The notes below the pieces were generated by a model. The model was not told the origin of the DNA. It made no database searches and worked only from the letters and a program-made list of their open reading frames with translations. The translations under genes were made by a program, and so were the position numbers. A DNA stretch of 37,564 nt from an uncultured Candidatus Poseidoniales archaeon. GTDB taxonomy: Archaea > Thermoplasmatota > Poseidoniia > Poseidoniales > Poseidoniaceae. Shown here one piece after another: positions 1 to 7,041 of this stretch. Each line of letters begins with the position of its first letter. The first letter of the stretch is position 1. The stretch lies in the NCBI GenBank assembly GCA_905181715.1, contig CAJIYT010000050.1, positions 1 to 37,564 of the forward strand. Direction: 5' to 3'.

Positions 1-742
1 GATGCAAACTACCTGTGTAGAAGAATGCAAATCCAGATACACGGTTTGAACCTAGGTGACCATCGGATAAGTCCATGATCGGCGTCAATGCATTTACAGA
101 TATCCCGGCGGCATAATTCGACGACGGTCCATTTCCGACGTGCAATGAATTGCTGGTGGAAAGGGCAGTATCGCTGCTTTGACTCCAGCTATTACCCAAT
201 GCCCAGGGAGATATGTCATCAAAAACATCGTAACTATAACCTATTGTCAGATGCCTTTGGAAGTTGTTGTTACTCATGTCATCATCAATTACTGAGGTTT
301 CTAGGTATATTTTCATCGTGTGATTTCCAGAATAACTTGCGTTCCATTTAAAGGTAATAACTTCAGACGCGCCAGCGTTTAATTGATTTGATATTTTCGA
401 GGTATTGTATATTTCAAAATCACCATATTCATCGTGTTGAATGGACAGCCAAATGATGGTGTTACTTGCTGAGGTAGTGCCTTTGTTCTCTATGGTGAAA
501 GCCAAATCACTCCTATGATTTAACAGACCATCAATTACATAGAGATTATCATTACGACCTGCGGTTTGTGCCGAAGAAAACACTCGAAACTCCACCGCAT
601 CTGTTGCATCGGTATAAGTCGCTTCGAAGTCGGTTACAACAAGGTCAACACCGCTACTTCTTCCACTACTTGCTTGGCTTGTAAGCGGAGTAAGGCCCGC
701 GAAAAGCAAAGTCGCCAACAACAGAAATGGTCGTAACTTCAT
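1..742 (-). CDS. Secreted CARDB-like surface protein, C-terminus cut by window edge
   Basis: The frame is open from an ATG at 742 to the left edge, about 247 codons with no stop, so the C-terminal part lies outside the window. The N-terminus is a classical signal peptide: MKLRP, then a hydrophobic stretch (FLLLATLLFAGL) and a small-residue cleavage region near TSQASS. The mature part is rich in Asn, Ser, Thr and aromatic residues. Around residues 30-150 it has the look of a CARDB/immunoglobulin-like beta-sandwich: an unpaired 'valid difference' segment, then a strand reading TFKWNASYSGNHTMKIYLET followed by a D-x-x-x-NN motif, typical of CARDB repeats. The likely role is an exported or cell-surface adhesive protein; the partner or substrate cannot be told. 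The next gene on this strand, an unknown membrane protein, ends 50 bases upstream of this start. Confidence 0.7.
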   Translation of the reverse strand, partial: MKLRPFLLLATLLFAGLTPLTSQASSGRSSGVDLVVTDFEATYTDATDAVEFRVFSSAQTAGRNDNLYVIDGLLNHRSDLAFTIENKGTTSASNTIIWLSIQHDEYGDFEIYNTSKISNQLNAGASEVITFKWNASYSGNHTMKIYLETSVIDDDMSNNNFQRHLTIGYSYDVFDDISPWALGNSWSQSSDTALSTSNSLHVGNGPSSNYAAGISVNALTPIMDLSDGHLGSNRVSGFAFFYTGSLH

Positions 743-792
743 GAGCCCCAAGATGGGAGCAACCCTCACTCTATTTAGCACGCTCGCCGAAA

Positions 793-1629
793 TCATTCTT
801 CGGCAGATGATGTAATCAACTCGATTTTCTGGAGTTGACCTTGCTTACGTGCATCTTTTGCTCTTGCTGCAAAGAAAACTGTGAATGATGGTATTAGTAC
901 CATAGTGAAACACCCAATGACTGCGGCCATGGCCCATGCGAATTCCGTCACTGCATCTACACTAAATTGTTCGACGTTCATTAATTCTTCATTGACAGTA
1001 GTAAATTCGATTCCTGGCGAGGTTGATCTATTTCCTTGTTCTATTACTACACTTACAAATATACTCGGTTCGTGGTCATATTCGACAGCAGCACGCGCGT
1101 ATTCGATAGCTTGCTCCAAACTAGTAGCAGCGACTGAACCGCCATCACGACGAGCAGGCTCGGTTGATGTAAGTGCAGTGATAATCGCACTTCCACTTTC
1201 TTCATTCCGCAGATGACTTGTAGATTTGACACAATTGACTGCGCATGAAAACTCTCTTGCGTCTGAAACTCCCAATGAGACGTGACTCCAAATGCCCGCC
1301 GCATTTTGCAATTCGATTTGTGAACCGCTTGCTAGTGAATTAGCACTGAGGTTTACCCATGTTAGATTCGCAGAATCAACACTGAAATACCAGCGCCAAG
1401 TTGTTTCATCTTTATCTTCATTGTATTGGCGCTCAACTACCGTAGTGTCGTGATTAGTTTCGGTTGTTTCGTTTTGGTAGACGTAATAATCTGGACTGAC
1501 TGTAGCGCCATAAACTGCATATGTAAGCAGCAGAATCAATGTAAAGGATAATCCAAGGAGGGTGCGAAGCAAATTCGGATTCTGCGCCAGTGCCTTCCGC
1601 ATAGTTTGACGCAAAGGCAGAATCTTCAT
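793..1629 (-). CDS. Membrane protein of unknown function with two terminal helices
   Basis: I do not recognise a family. The reading frame reaches up to 1743, but the ATG at 1629 (MKILPLRQTMRKAL) gives a basic N-terminus directly before a hydrophobic helix (about residues 22-42) and avoids overlap with the divergent eS19 gene, so I prefer it; this gives 278 residues. Between that helix and a second one near residues 228-252 lies a domain of about 180 residues with several N-x-S/T sequons and two close cysteines (CAVNC), probably outside the cell. The tail after the second helix is basic and short (AARAKDARKQGQ). The topology fits a sensor-like or receptor-like anchor, but no function can be assigned. 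It may be co-transcribed with the secreted protein that follows. Confidence 0.65.
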   Translation of the reverse strand: MKILPLRQTMRKALAQNPNLLRTLLGLSFTLILLLTYAVYGATVSPDYYVYQNETTETNHDTTVVERQYNEDKDETTWRWYFSVDSANLTWVNLSANSLASGSQIELQNAAGIWSHVSLGVSDAREFSCAVNCVKSTSHLRNEESGSAIITALTSTEPARRDGGSVAATSLEQAIEYARAAVEYDHEPSIFVSVVIEQGNRSTSPGIEFTTVNEELMNVEQFSVDAVTEFAWAMAAVIGCFTMVLIPSFTVFFAARAKDARKQGQLQKIELITSSAEE

Positions 1630-1691
1630 CAATGCTCTGATATATTTACCCACTAATAGAAGGGGAACAGAGAGCCTGCCAGCCGGTCGAT

Positions 1692-1700
1692 TGATATATG
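1692..1700 (+). promoter_or_regulatory. Putative TATA box for the eS19 ribosomal operon
   Basis: The sequence TGATATATG contains an archaeal TATA-like core (ATATAT at 1694-1699). Transcription starting about 25 bases downstream would begin near 1720, just before the GTG codons at 1725 and 1734. This argues against the in-frame ATG at 1698, which would sit inside the box. No clear BRE is seen, so this stays a weak call. Confidence 0.35.
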
Positions 1701-1733
1701 GGTGTTTTGTCGCCAAGTTGCTCGGTGTTCTAC

Positions 1734-2225
1734 GTGACGACATACCATGATATTCCTGCGGACCTACTCAACCCAGCCCTTGGTCAAAGGCTAGCATCCC
1801 TAGATTCGATACAGATGCCTGACTGGGCGGCATATGTTAAGACCGGAGTCCATACTGAAAAGCCACCAACCAGCAAAGATTGGTGGGCTATGCGCTGCGC
1901 TGCCCTTCTGAGAAAGGTCGCCCGTAACGGTCCTATTGGTGTGAATCATTTATCTCAGAACTATGGTGGACGAAAAGCAACTCGTTCCGCCCCTGCTCGT
2001 CCAGCCGCTGCAAGCCGCAAGATCATCAGAGTCGCTCTTCAACAATTAGAGACTAGTGGATTGGTTGCTAAGGCTGACCTCAAAGTAGTATCCAGTGAAG
2101 ATGGAGATCAGAAATTATATTCTGGCCGAGTCTGCACCAATCAAGGTCAGAAGTTACTCGATGAAGTAGCACATAGCCTCAAGGAAGAAGCTGAGAAATC
2201 CTACCCTGGATTATCCAAGTATTGA
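1734..2225 (+). CDS. rps19e: Small ribosomal subunit protein eS19
   Basis: This is an archaeal/eukaryotic 30S subunit protein needed for late small-subunit maturation. Family signatures are clear: the N-terminal DIPADLLNPAL, then PDWAAYVKTGVHTEKPP, DWWAMRCAALLRKV, GPIGVNHLSQNYGGRK and the C-terminal RKIIRVALQQLETSGLVAK winged-helix segment. I place the start at GTG 1734 (VTTYHDIP), which matches the usual family N-terminus; GTG 1725 and ATG 1698 are in frame but add an atypical leader and collide with a likely TATA box. At about 163 residues it is of normal length. It opens a plus-strand run of translation genes and is followed after about 30 bases by the PDCD5-like gene, a linkage common in archaea. 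Confidence 0.93.
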   Translation: MTTYHDIPADLLNPALGQRLASLDSIQMPDWAAYVKTGVHTEKPPTSKDWWAMRCAALLRKVARNGPIGVNHLSQNYGGRKATRSAPARPAAASRKIIRVALQQLETSGLVAKADLKVVSSEDGDQKLYSGRVCTNQGQKLLDEVAHSLKEEAEKSYPGLSKY

Positions 2226-2254
2226 ATCATTAGGGAGTGAGGAGAGTGACAACC

Positions 2255-2614
2255 ATGGTCGATGCAGCTGATAACGAGCTGGAGAGACTACGTGCCTCTC
2301 GCCGCAGTGAGATTCAACAACAGTTAGAATCACAAGCCGATGCTCAAGCAGAAGCAGAGATTGAAGCACAGACTCAAAATTCAAAATTAAGTGCCCTCGA
2401 CGACGCAATGCGTAGTATTCTGACACCAGATGCCCGCTCTCGCTTAGCAACACTTTCTTTGGTAGATGCCGAGACTACAACTCAAGTCAAAACATATCTT
2501 TCCCAGTTGGCTAACACAGGGAGAATTTCAATTCCAGTCGAGGATGATCAGTTAAAGAGAATCCTCGCAGGACTAAAGTCCGAGCAAAGGGAAACCACTA
2601 TCCGCAGGATGTGA
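2255..2614 (+). CDS. PDCD5/TFAR19-family DNA-binding protein
   Basis: This belongs to the small helical double-stranded DNA-binding family represented in archaea by MTH1615-like proteins and in eukaryotes by PDCD5. What shows it is the charged N-terminal helix ([16 protein letters not shown], then a Gln/Glu/Ala-rich coil), the [15 protein letters not shown] core and the [26 protein letters not shown] segment. The start at ATG 2255 is favoured over the upstream GTG 2237 because a purine-rich GAGGAGAG lies at a normal distance before it; the product is then 119 residues, the usual family size. It sits between eS19 and eL39, the conserved archaeal position of this gene, and is probably translated from the same message. 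Its molecular role is still unclear in the family. Confidence 0.88.
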   Translation: MVDAADNELERLRASRRSEIQQQLESQADAQAEAEIEAQTQNSKLSALDDAMRSILTPDARSRLATLSLVDAETTTQVKTYLSQLANTGRISIPVEDDQLKRILAGLKSEQRETTIRRM

Positions 2615-2619
2615 ATATA

Positions 2620-2775
2620 ATGGCAAGAAACAAGCCCGCAGCAAAGAAGATCCGCCTACTCAAAGTAGGCAAGCAGAACCGTCGTGTTCCAGTTTGGGTT
2701 ATGCTTAGAACAGCCCGCAACACAGTCTCCCACCCCAAGCGCCACCACTGGCGCCGGAGCAAATTACAGAGGTGA
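2620..2775 (+). CDS. rpl39e: Large ribosomal subunit protein eL39
   Basis: This 51-residue gene is very short but unmistakable: [15 protein letters not shown] at the start, then [12 protein letters not shown], and [12 protein letters not shown] near the end. eL39 lines part of the peptide exit tunnel in archaeal and eukaryotic 50S/60S subunits and is one of the smallest and most basic ribosomal proteins. The start ATG at 2620 follows the PDCD5-like stop by five bases, and its stop lies five bases before the eL31 start, so the genes are almost certainly co-transcribed. Length and composition are normal for the family. Confidence 0.95.
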   Translation: MARNKPAAKKIRLLKVGKQNRRVPVWVMLRTARNTVSHPKRHHWRRSKLQR

Positions 2776-2780
2776 TTATT

Positions 2781-3056
2781 ATGGCAAGAAATCCAGTCAG
2801 CGAATTAGTTGTGCCTTTGCGCAACGCATGGAACATCACACGCTACAAGCGTGCACCAAGAGCCATACAAATCATCAGAGAACAAGTTATTCAACACCTT
2901 AAGGTCAGAGAAGACGAAAATGTATGGATAGATCCAAACGTCAACGAATTCATCTGGAAGCGTGGGATTGAAAATCCACCACGCAAGATTCGATTGCAGA
3001 TTACTAGGCACGACGAACCCGACATCCCGATCGAAGTCAAATTAATGGAGGAGTGA
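2781..3056 (+). CDS. rpl31e: Large ribosomal subunit protein eL31
   Basis: eL31 lies near the exit of the large-subunit peptide tunnel. Diagnostic segments are [15 protein letters not shown], then [47 protein letters not shown] and a final acidic VKLMEE. The ATG at 2781 (MARNPVSE) is chosen over a GTG at 2772 because it matches the family start, giving 91 residues. Pairing with eL39 is standard in archaea. In many euryarchaea eIF6, L18Ae and prefoldin genes follow, but here eS17 follows instead. Confidence 0.95.
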   Translation: MARNPVSELVVPLRNAWNITRYKRAPRAIQIIREQVIQHLKVREDENVWIDPNVNEFIWKRGIENPPRKIRLQITRHDEPDIPIEVKLMEE

Positions 3057-3058
3057 AG

Positions 3059-3250
3059 ATGGGTAATATTAGACCAACATTCGTAAAAATACGCGCAATA
3101 ATTCTCTGTGAAGATCACGGCGAGAAATTCACCGATGATTTCGACCACAATAAATTGATGGTTCAGGAATTGACCGATGTCGACTCAAAGCGTTTGCGCA
3201 ACTGGATAGCAGGTTACGTCACTCGCTATCGTCAGCGCCGAACCGATTGA
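3059..3250 (+). CDS. rps17e: Small ribosomal subunit protein eS17
   Basis: The family pattern is clear: [10 protein letters not shown], then [33 protein letters not shown]. eS17 is a short helical protein of the archaeal 30S subunit; 63 residues is normal for the archaeal form. The start at ATG 3059 is supported by the GGAGGAG sequence directly upstream, at 3048-3053, which also overlaps the end of eL31. It belongs to the same transcription unit. Confidence 0.93.
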   Translation: MGNIRPTFVKIRAIILCEDHGEKFTDDFDHNKLMVQELTDVDSKRLRNWIAGYVTRYRQRRTD

Positions 3251-3259
3251 GGTTTCATC

Positions 3260-3457
3260 ATGAATGTTGCCTGGGAAAGGAACCCAGTAAGCGTACATGG
3301 CTCTAAGGAAGAGTTACAAAAGTTACTTGATCACTTGCGTCGTGAGCATCAACTGCAAAAACACTCGTTGATAATGCCAGACCGTGAGTCTGATGAAGAA
3401 GCGGTATTTTTTATCTATCAATCCTGTGATCCAAAATGGTTCATGGAGCTGAAATAA
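3260..3457 (+). CDS. Small conserved-context protein of unknown function (65 aa)
   Basis: I do not recognise this product. It has an ATG at 3260 preceded by GAGG, a frame fully open for 65 codons, and a stop whose last base is the first base of the next gene's ATG (TAATG), which suggests translational coupling. The N-terminus (AWERNPVSVHGSKEELQKLLDHLRREHQ) predicts a short strand followed by an amphipathic helix; the C-terminal part (EEAVFFIYQSCDPKWFMEL) predicts a strand and helix. Position inside a ribosomal/RNA-modification operon suggests a role in translation or RNA binding, but this is inference. Confidence 0.6.
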   Translation: MNVAWERNPVSVHGSKEELQKLLDHLRREHQLQKHSLIMPDRESDEEAVFFIYQSCDPKWFMELK

Positions 3458-4278
3458 TGGGCGATAGGCTCGATTTGCCCTTGCCTCACTCTCCCTATGA
3501 CTTACAAGTTGTATTGGAGGGAATCTCGCACCCAGGAAACCTAGGTGCAGTATCGCGCACTATGCTCAACATGGGTTACTCTTCATTACGCCTGATAGCC
3601 CCAGAATGCAAACCAGATGATGAAATAGCCCGTAATAGGGCCAAACATTCGGGATGGTTACTTTCAGAAGCTCAAGTTCATGATGATTGGGACTCTTGTA
3701 TGGAAGATTGCAATCTTGTCATCGGTACTTCAGGTAAACGCGAAGTCGGTTCGAAAGTGATGTTCAGACATTTTCTATTACCATGGCAATTAGAGGAGAA
3801 ATTAAGAGAACACAAAGGCAAGGTCGCCCTGGTCTTCGGCGAAGAAGGTAAGGGTCTTTCAACCGAGCAATTGCAAGCCTGTGATCTACTAGTCACTATT
3901 CCTTCGTGGGAGGGCTATCCTATCTGCAATCTTTCACATTCGGTCGCTCATATACTCTATGAGTTACATCGTGCCCGAGTAATTGCAGGAACGGGAGGTG
4001 CAGGAGTGCCCAATGTCTTGGAAATGGAACGTGAACTAAATCCTGAAGTCAGGAGGGTTTTGAAGCAATCAATTGCCGAATTCAGCGCTAGTATTGAAGG
4101 TGATGAAATCCGCAAACAACAGATCAACAATACTCTCGAACGCGTAATAATGCGGGGGATGCCTCTTGATGTCGAGGCACAACAACTATTATCGGTTTTA
4201 GTCGAAGCAACTACCGCAATGCAACATTTGTCTGAAGATGACGAATGGCGGCGCCAGCGTCGACGCCGTATAGAATAA
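3457..4278 (+). CDS. SpoU/TrmH-family RNA 2'-O-methyltransferase, TrmJ-like
   Basis: This is a SPOUT-fold AdoMet-dependent methyltransferase of the TrmJ/LasT group, whose archaeal members make 2'-O-methyl at tRNA position 32. The three knot motifs are present: motif 1 SHPGNLGAVSRTMLNMGY near residues 26-43, motif 2 VALVFGEEGKGLS near 128-140, and motif 3 CNLSHSVAHILYEL near 162-175. The N-terminal region aligns with the catalytic domain, followed by a C-terminal helical tail of about 95 residues (EIRKQQINNTLERVIMRG) like the dimerising extension of TrmJ. The start ATG 3457 overlaps the upstream stop by one base; an in-frame GTG at 3436 is possible but less likely. It closes the ribosomal gene run and ends one base before the convergent queD stop. 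Exact target RNA is inferred. Confidence 0.85.
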   Translation: MGDRLDLPLPHSPYDLQVVLEGISHPGNLGAVSRTMLNMGYSSLRLIAPECKPDDEIARNRAKHSGWLLSEAQVHDDWDSCMEDCNLVIGTSGKREVGSKVMFRHFLLPWQLEEKLREHKGKVALVFGEEGKGLSTEQLQACDLLVTIPSWEGYPICNLSHSVAHILYELHRARVIAGTGGAGVPNVLEMERELNPEVRRVLKQSIAEFSASIEGDEIRKQQINNTLERVIMRGMPLDVEAQQLLSVLVEATTAMQHLSEDDEWRRQRRRRIE

Positions 4279-4731
4279 TCACGCTCGCCAAGAAGCCCAA
4301 GATTTCGGGGTTTCTCGAACATGCATGGCAACCAGTCGCAATTTATTGCCATATGAACTCGTAATCTCATTCTCGATTTGTTCAAAGGCCCATTTAGCTA
4401 AATTCTCTGCGGTCGGAATAAATGATACGACTACGGTTCGATGTTCACTTCCTAAGGAAGAAAGTGCAGTTCGTGCTTCCTCATCGCCTTGGTAAACCAC
4501 AAAAGCATGGTCTACAACATCGTGGATATGTTCGGTTAAGATCTGAGATATGTCCGAGAAGTCGATTAACATCCCCTCATCTGAAACACCTCTCTCTGTC
4601 ACTACATCACCCTCTATTTCCGCTTCCCAGCGATAGCGATGTCCATGCATATGTCGGCATTTACTTTTGTGATTAGGCACTCTATGGCCAGTATCAGTCT
4701 CAATCCATCTTCTTATTGTACTAGGCATCAT
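4279..4731 (-). CDS. queD: 6-carboxy-tetrahydropterin synthase (QueD/PTPS family)
   Basis: QueD converts dihydroneopterin triphosphate to 6-carboxytetrahydropterin, the second step toward preQ0. The zinc site is visible: His16 (TGHRV) and the HGH pair His29/His31 in CRHMHGHRY, with the catalytic cysteine Cys25 four residues before the pair as in the family. Later family features include the LIDFSDI and VDHAFVV segments and the PTAENLAKWAFEQIE motif, which fits the 'PT-E' signature of QueD-like proteins. About 150 residues is slightly long but normal. I start it at ATG 4731 (a second ATG follows at 4728), which has GGAG seven bases upstream and overlaps the end of queC. An alternative archaeal PTPS function cannot be excluded by sequence alone, but the queE/queC neighbours make QueD likely. 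Confidence 0.9.
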   Translation of the reverse strand: MMPSTIRRWIETDTGHRVPNHKSKCRHMHGHRYRWEAEIEGDVVTERGVSDEGMLIDFSDISQILTEHIHDVVDHAFVVYQGDEEARTALSSLGSEHRTVVVSFIPTAENLAKWAFEQIENEITSSYGNKLRLVAMHVRETPKSWASWRA

Positions 4732-5821
4732 CTTCACTCTCCTCAAACTTCAAACAGACTGAATTTATACAATATCTCTCACCCTTGTATTCATCGAACA
4801 CATGACCCAGATGTGAATCGCAACCACTACAGCGCACCTCTACTCTCTTCATTCCATGACTTACATCGGTTATTCTTTTTATTTCAGCACCATCCGATTC
4901 CCTGTTAAATGCTGGCCAGCCACAACCTGAATCATATTTATTTTCAGAAATGAACAAGGTCTTATCACAATTAATGCAACGGTAAACCCCTGGCTCGAAA
5001 TGCATATCATATTCACCGCTAAACGGCGGTTCTGTGCCATTCTCTCTGGTAACTTGATGAGTCAATTGCGCTTTGAGTGCATTTTCTAGCACAACAGGCC
5101 ACGGCTTGACATATTCAACCGGATCAGCACGACCAATTGCAAAGAAAGCCAATATTCGCTCCACATCAGCCCCACTATTGCCACTGGCTCTACCTTGCGA
5201 ATCAGGGTTGTAAGAGGTATTGGTATTTGCGAAAACAGTGTCAAAGTCAAGTTTTAGAGCATCACATGCCGCAAGTGCATCAATTAGGATTGATTCCTTG
5301 TCGCCTTCGATATAGGGTAGATGGAAAGAAACCTTCTCACTATCCCAATTACCTTCAGCGAAAGCTTCACCTAGAGATTTATAGAACTCTGGGCGGCAAT
5401 CTGGGTAGATAGCGTGATCACCCGAATGAACACCTAGTGCGATTTTGACAGAACACTCTTCCCTTAATGCAATGGACAACGCATAACCATAGAGGATGGA
5501 GGAAAAGATAGCATTGCGATTAGGCACAACAGTCGCCTTCATCTGTTCTTGCTCATAGTGTCCCTCTGGGATTTCGATTTCACTACTCGTCAATGCTGAA
5601 TGAAAGATAGACATAGCGCTTGAAAGGTCTACTTGACGATGCTCTATCTCGAAACCATTTTGTGATAAATATTCGATATTTGCTTTTGCGCGCTCCAACT
5701 CAAGTGAATGCTTCTGGCCATAATCGTATGAAATACAACTGACTGAACATCCATCTGCTAGTAATCTTAGCAACAAACCGGTGCTATCCATACCGCCGCT
5801 TAATGCCATCACTGCTCGCAT
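4721..5821 (-). CDS. queC-msrB: Fusion: QueC-like 7-cyano-7-deazaguanine synthase + MsrB methionine-R-sulfoxide reductase
   Basis: One uninterrupted 366-residue frame carries two enzymes. Residues 1 to about 240 are QueC: ATP pyrophosphatase loop SGGMDST near 8-14, DYGQKHSLELERAKA, VVPNRNAIF and YPDCRPEFYKS, all conserved. Residues about 244-361 are a full MsrB: GTEPPFSGEY, zinc pairs CINC and CSGC, YDSGCGWPAF, DVSHGMKRVEVRC, HLGHVF and the catalytic cysteine in RYCINS (about Cys351). In QueC the C-terminal zinc site normally reads CY-x-P...ACG-x-CDSC; here the matching positions are Ser203, Ser213, Ser216 and Asp219, so all four ligands are gone. The start ATG 5821 shares one base with the queE stop. 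QueC makes preQ0 from 7-carboxy-7-deazaguanine; MsrB repairs oxidised methionine. Whether the QueC half is active is unknown. Confidence 0.92.
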   Translation of the reverse strand: MRAVMALSGGMDSTGLLLRLLADGCSVSCISYDYGQKHSLELERAKANIEYLSQNGFEIEHRQVDLSSAMSIFHSALTSSEIEIPEGHYEQEQMKATVVPNRNAIFSSILYGYALSIALREECSVKIALGVHSGDHAIYPDCRPEFYKSLGEAFAEGNWDSEKVSFHLPYIEGDKESILIDALAACDALKLDFDTVFANTNTSYNPDSQGRASGNSGADVERILAFFAIGRADPVEYVKPWPVVLENALKAQLTHQVTRENGTEPPFSGEYDMHFEPGVYRCINCDKTLFISENKYDSGCGWPAFNRESDGAEIKRITDVSHGMKRVEVRCSGCDSHLGHVFDEYKGERYCINSVCLKFEESEDDA

Positions 5822-6471
5822 CAATCCACCCCCATCCATTTGTGAGTTTGTAGGCTTAAACGCCAGCCTGAGTTTTCTTTAACGACCTTTTCAGTTAAGG
5901 CGAAGTTGCGACCATTCCATTCTATATCTTCATTTTCCAGATAGCATGGTTGCAGGAAAAGGTGATTGAAATCATCTTTCAACCCATCGTATAATGACAA
6001 ATCTTGGCCGACATATACGCATTTTAATTCATCACCAGAACGTTGTTTGATTTTGGTATTGGGGTACATTTGGTCTTTCGGTGATACGCAGATCCAATCG
6101 ACTATTCCTTCGGGTAATTCGATTGTACCATTGGTTTCAATTGATAAATCATATCCTCGGCGCTTGAAAAGGCGATGCAGAGGCCATAGATCTTGCATGG
6201 CAGGTTCACCTCCAGTGAATATTATTCTTTTGCAATCATATTGCAAAACCTTGCCGACAATATCAACCGCATTCATCTTCTCATGGGTTAAAAAATCTGT
6301 ATCGCACCATTCACAACGCAGATTACATTCTCCAAAGCGAATGAAAACATGAGGCACACCAGTGTGTACACCTTCACCTTGAACCGAGTGGAATATCTCA
6401 ACGATATCATAAACAGCTGCAAGATCACTCGCTAGGTCTACTTCACCTTCACCCGAGATTCCGCATTGCAT
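5821..6471 (-). CDS. queE: 7-carboxy-7-deazaguanine synthase (radical SAM QueE)
   Basis: QueE performs the radical ring contraction of 6-carboxytetrahydropterin to 7-carboxy-7-deazaguanine. The N-terminal FHSVQGEGVHTGVPHVFIRF is the family signature, followed by the 4Fe-4S cysteines Cys49, Cys53 and Cys56 in CNLRCEWCDTDF. The AdoMet-binding TGGEP is at residues 86-90, and ETNGT, VSPKD and the C-terminal SLQTHKWMGV are also typical. At 216 residues it is a normal-sized QueE. It starts nine bases after the folE stop and its own stop overlaps the queC start by one base, so the pathway genes are translationally linked. No unusual residue is seen in the active site, in contrast to the neighbouring QueC. 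Confidence 0.94.
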   Translation of the reverse strand: MQCGISGEGEVDLASDLAAVYDIVEIFHSVQGEGVHTGVPHVFIRFGECNLRCEWCDTDFLTHEKMNAVDIVGKVLQYDCKRIIFTGGEPAMQDLWPLHRLFKRRGYDLSIETNGTIELPEGIVDWICVSPKDQMYPNTKIKQRSGDELKCVYVGQDLSLYDGLKDDFNHLFLQPCYLENEDIEWNGRNFALTEKVVKENSGWRLSLQTHKWMGVD

Positions 6472-6480
6472 TGATACACC

Positions 6481-7041
6481 TCAGGATTTTATCAATTGCA
6501 TCAACTCTGCTCTTGCTTCACTTTTCTCAAAGAATGCGCCGCGCATGGCTGAAGTCGTCATGATGGCGTTTTGTTTACGTACGCCTCGGCACCTCATGCA
6601 GCCGTGACTAGCTTCAATAATCACTGCAGCACCTAGAGGGTTGAGATGAGTAGTTAGATCATCAGCAATATTCTTAGTGATGCGTTCCTGGTTCTGCAAT
6701 CTCTGGGCATGCATGTCCACTAAGCGCGCCAATTTAGAGATGCCAACGATTCGATCAACCGGGATATATGCGACATGCGCCCTACCGCTGAACGGTTGTA
6801 AATGGTGCTCACAAGTGCTGTGAAATTCTATATCCTTTAGCAATACTATGCCATCATAGCCTTCTGAATTAAATGTAGCCGAGAGCATTTCACTCGGGTC
6901 CTGGTCGTAACCAGCATATATTTCAGCAAAGGAATCGACAACACGTTCGGGTGTTCTCTCCAAACCCTCTCTTGTCGCATCGCCCTCGATATACTTGAGT
7001 AAGCATGATACTGCAGCTAGTGCTTCTTCTCTTGTGCTCAT
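6481..7041 (-). CDS. folE: GTP cyclohydrolase I, type IA
   Basis: FolE converts GTP to dihydroneopterin triphosphate, the entry to both preQ0 and tetrahydrofolate. The zinc ligands are in canonical spacing: Cys77 and His80 in HSTCEHH, and Cys148 in HGCMRCRG. The GTP-binding core reads GISKLARLVDMHAQRLQNQERIT, and the end TTSAMRGAF is typical. The 186 residues match bacterial/eukaryotic FolE; many archaea use the unrelated MptA for this step, so a bacterial-type enzyme here suggests acquisition by transfer, although its composition does not stand out. The start ATG 7041 overlaps the stop of the small ribbon-helix-helix gene by four bases (ATGA). Confidence 0.95.
   Translation of the reverse strand: MSTREEALAAVSCLLKYIEGDATREGLERTPERVVDSFAEIYAGYDQDPSEMLSATFNSEGYDGIVLLKDIEFHSTCEHHLQPFSGRAHVAYIPVDRIVGISKLARLVDMHAQRLQNQERITKNIADDLTTHLNPLGAAVIIEASHGCMRCRGVRKQNAIMTTSAMRGAFFEKSEARAELMQLIKS

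Noticed and set aside
88..351. Plus-strand frame of 87 codons at the left edge
   Set aside because: It is opposite the secreted protein, which has a signal peptide and coherent beta-rich sequence.
1698..1733. ATG at 1698 as the eS19 start
   Set aside because: It adds a non-family leader of 12 residues and overlaps a TATA-like box; GTG 1734 matches the usual N-terminus.
5060..5120. Assembly frameshift joining queC and msrB
   Set aside because: The frame is continuous through the linker, no stop or start-like break is present, both domains are full length and no base run suggests an indel. Only reads can settle it fully.
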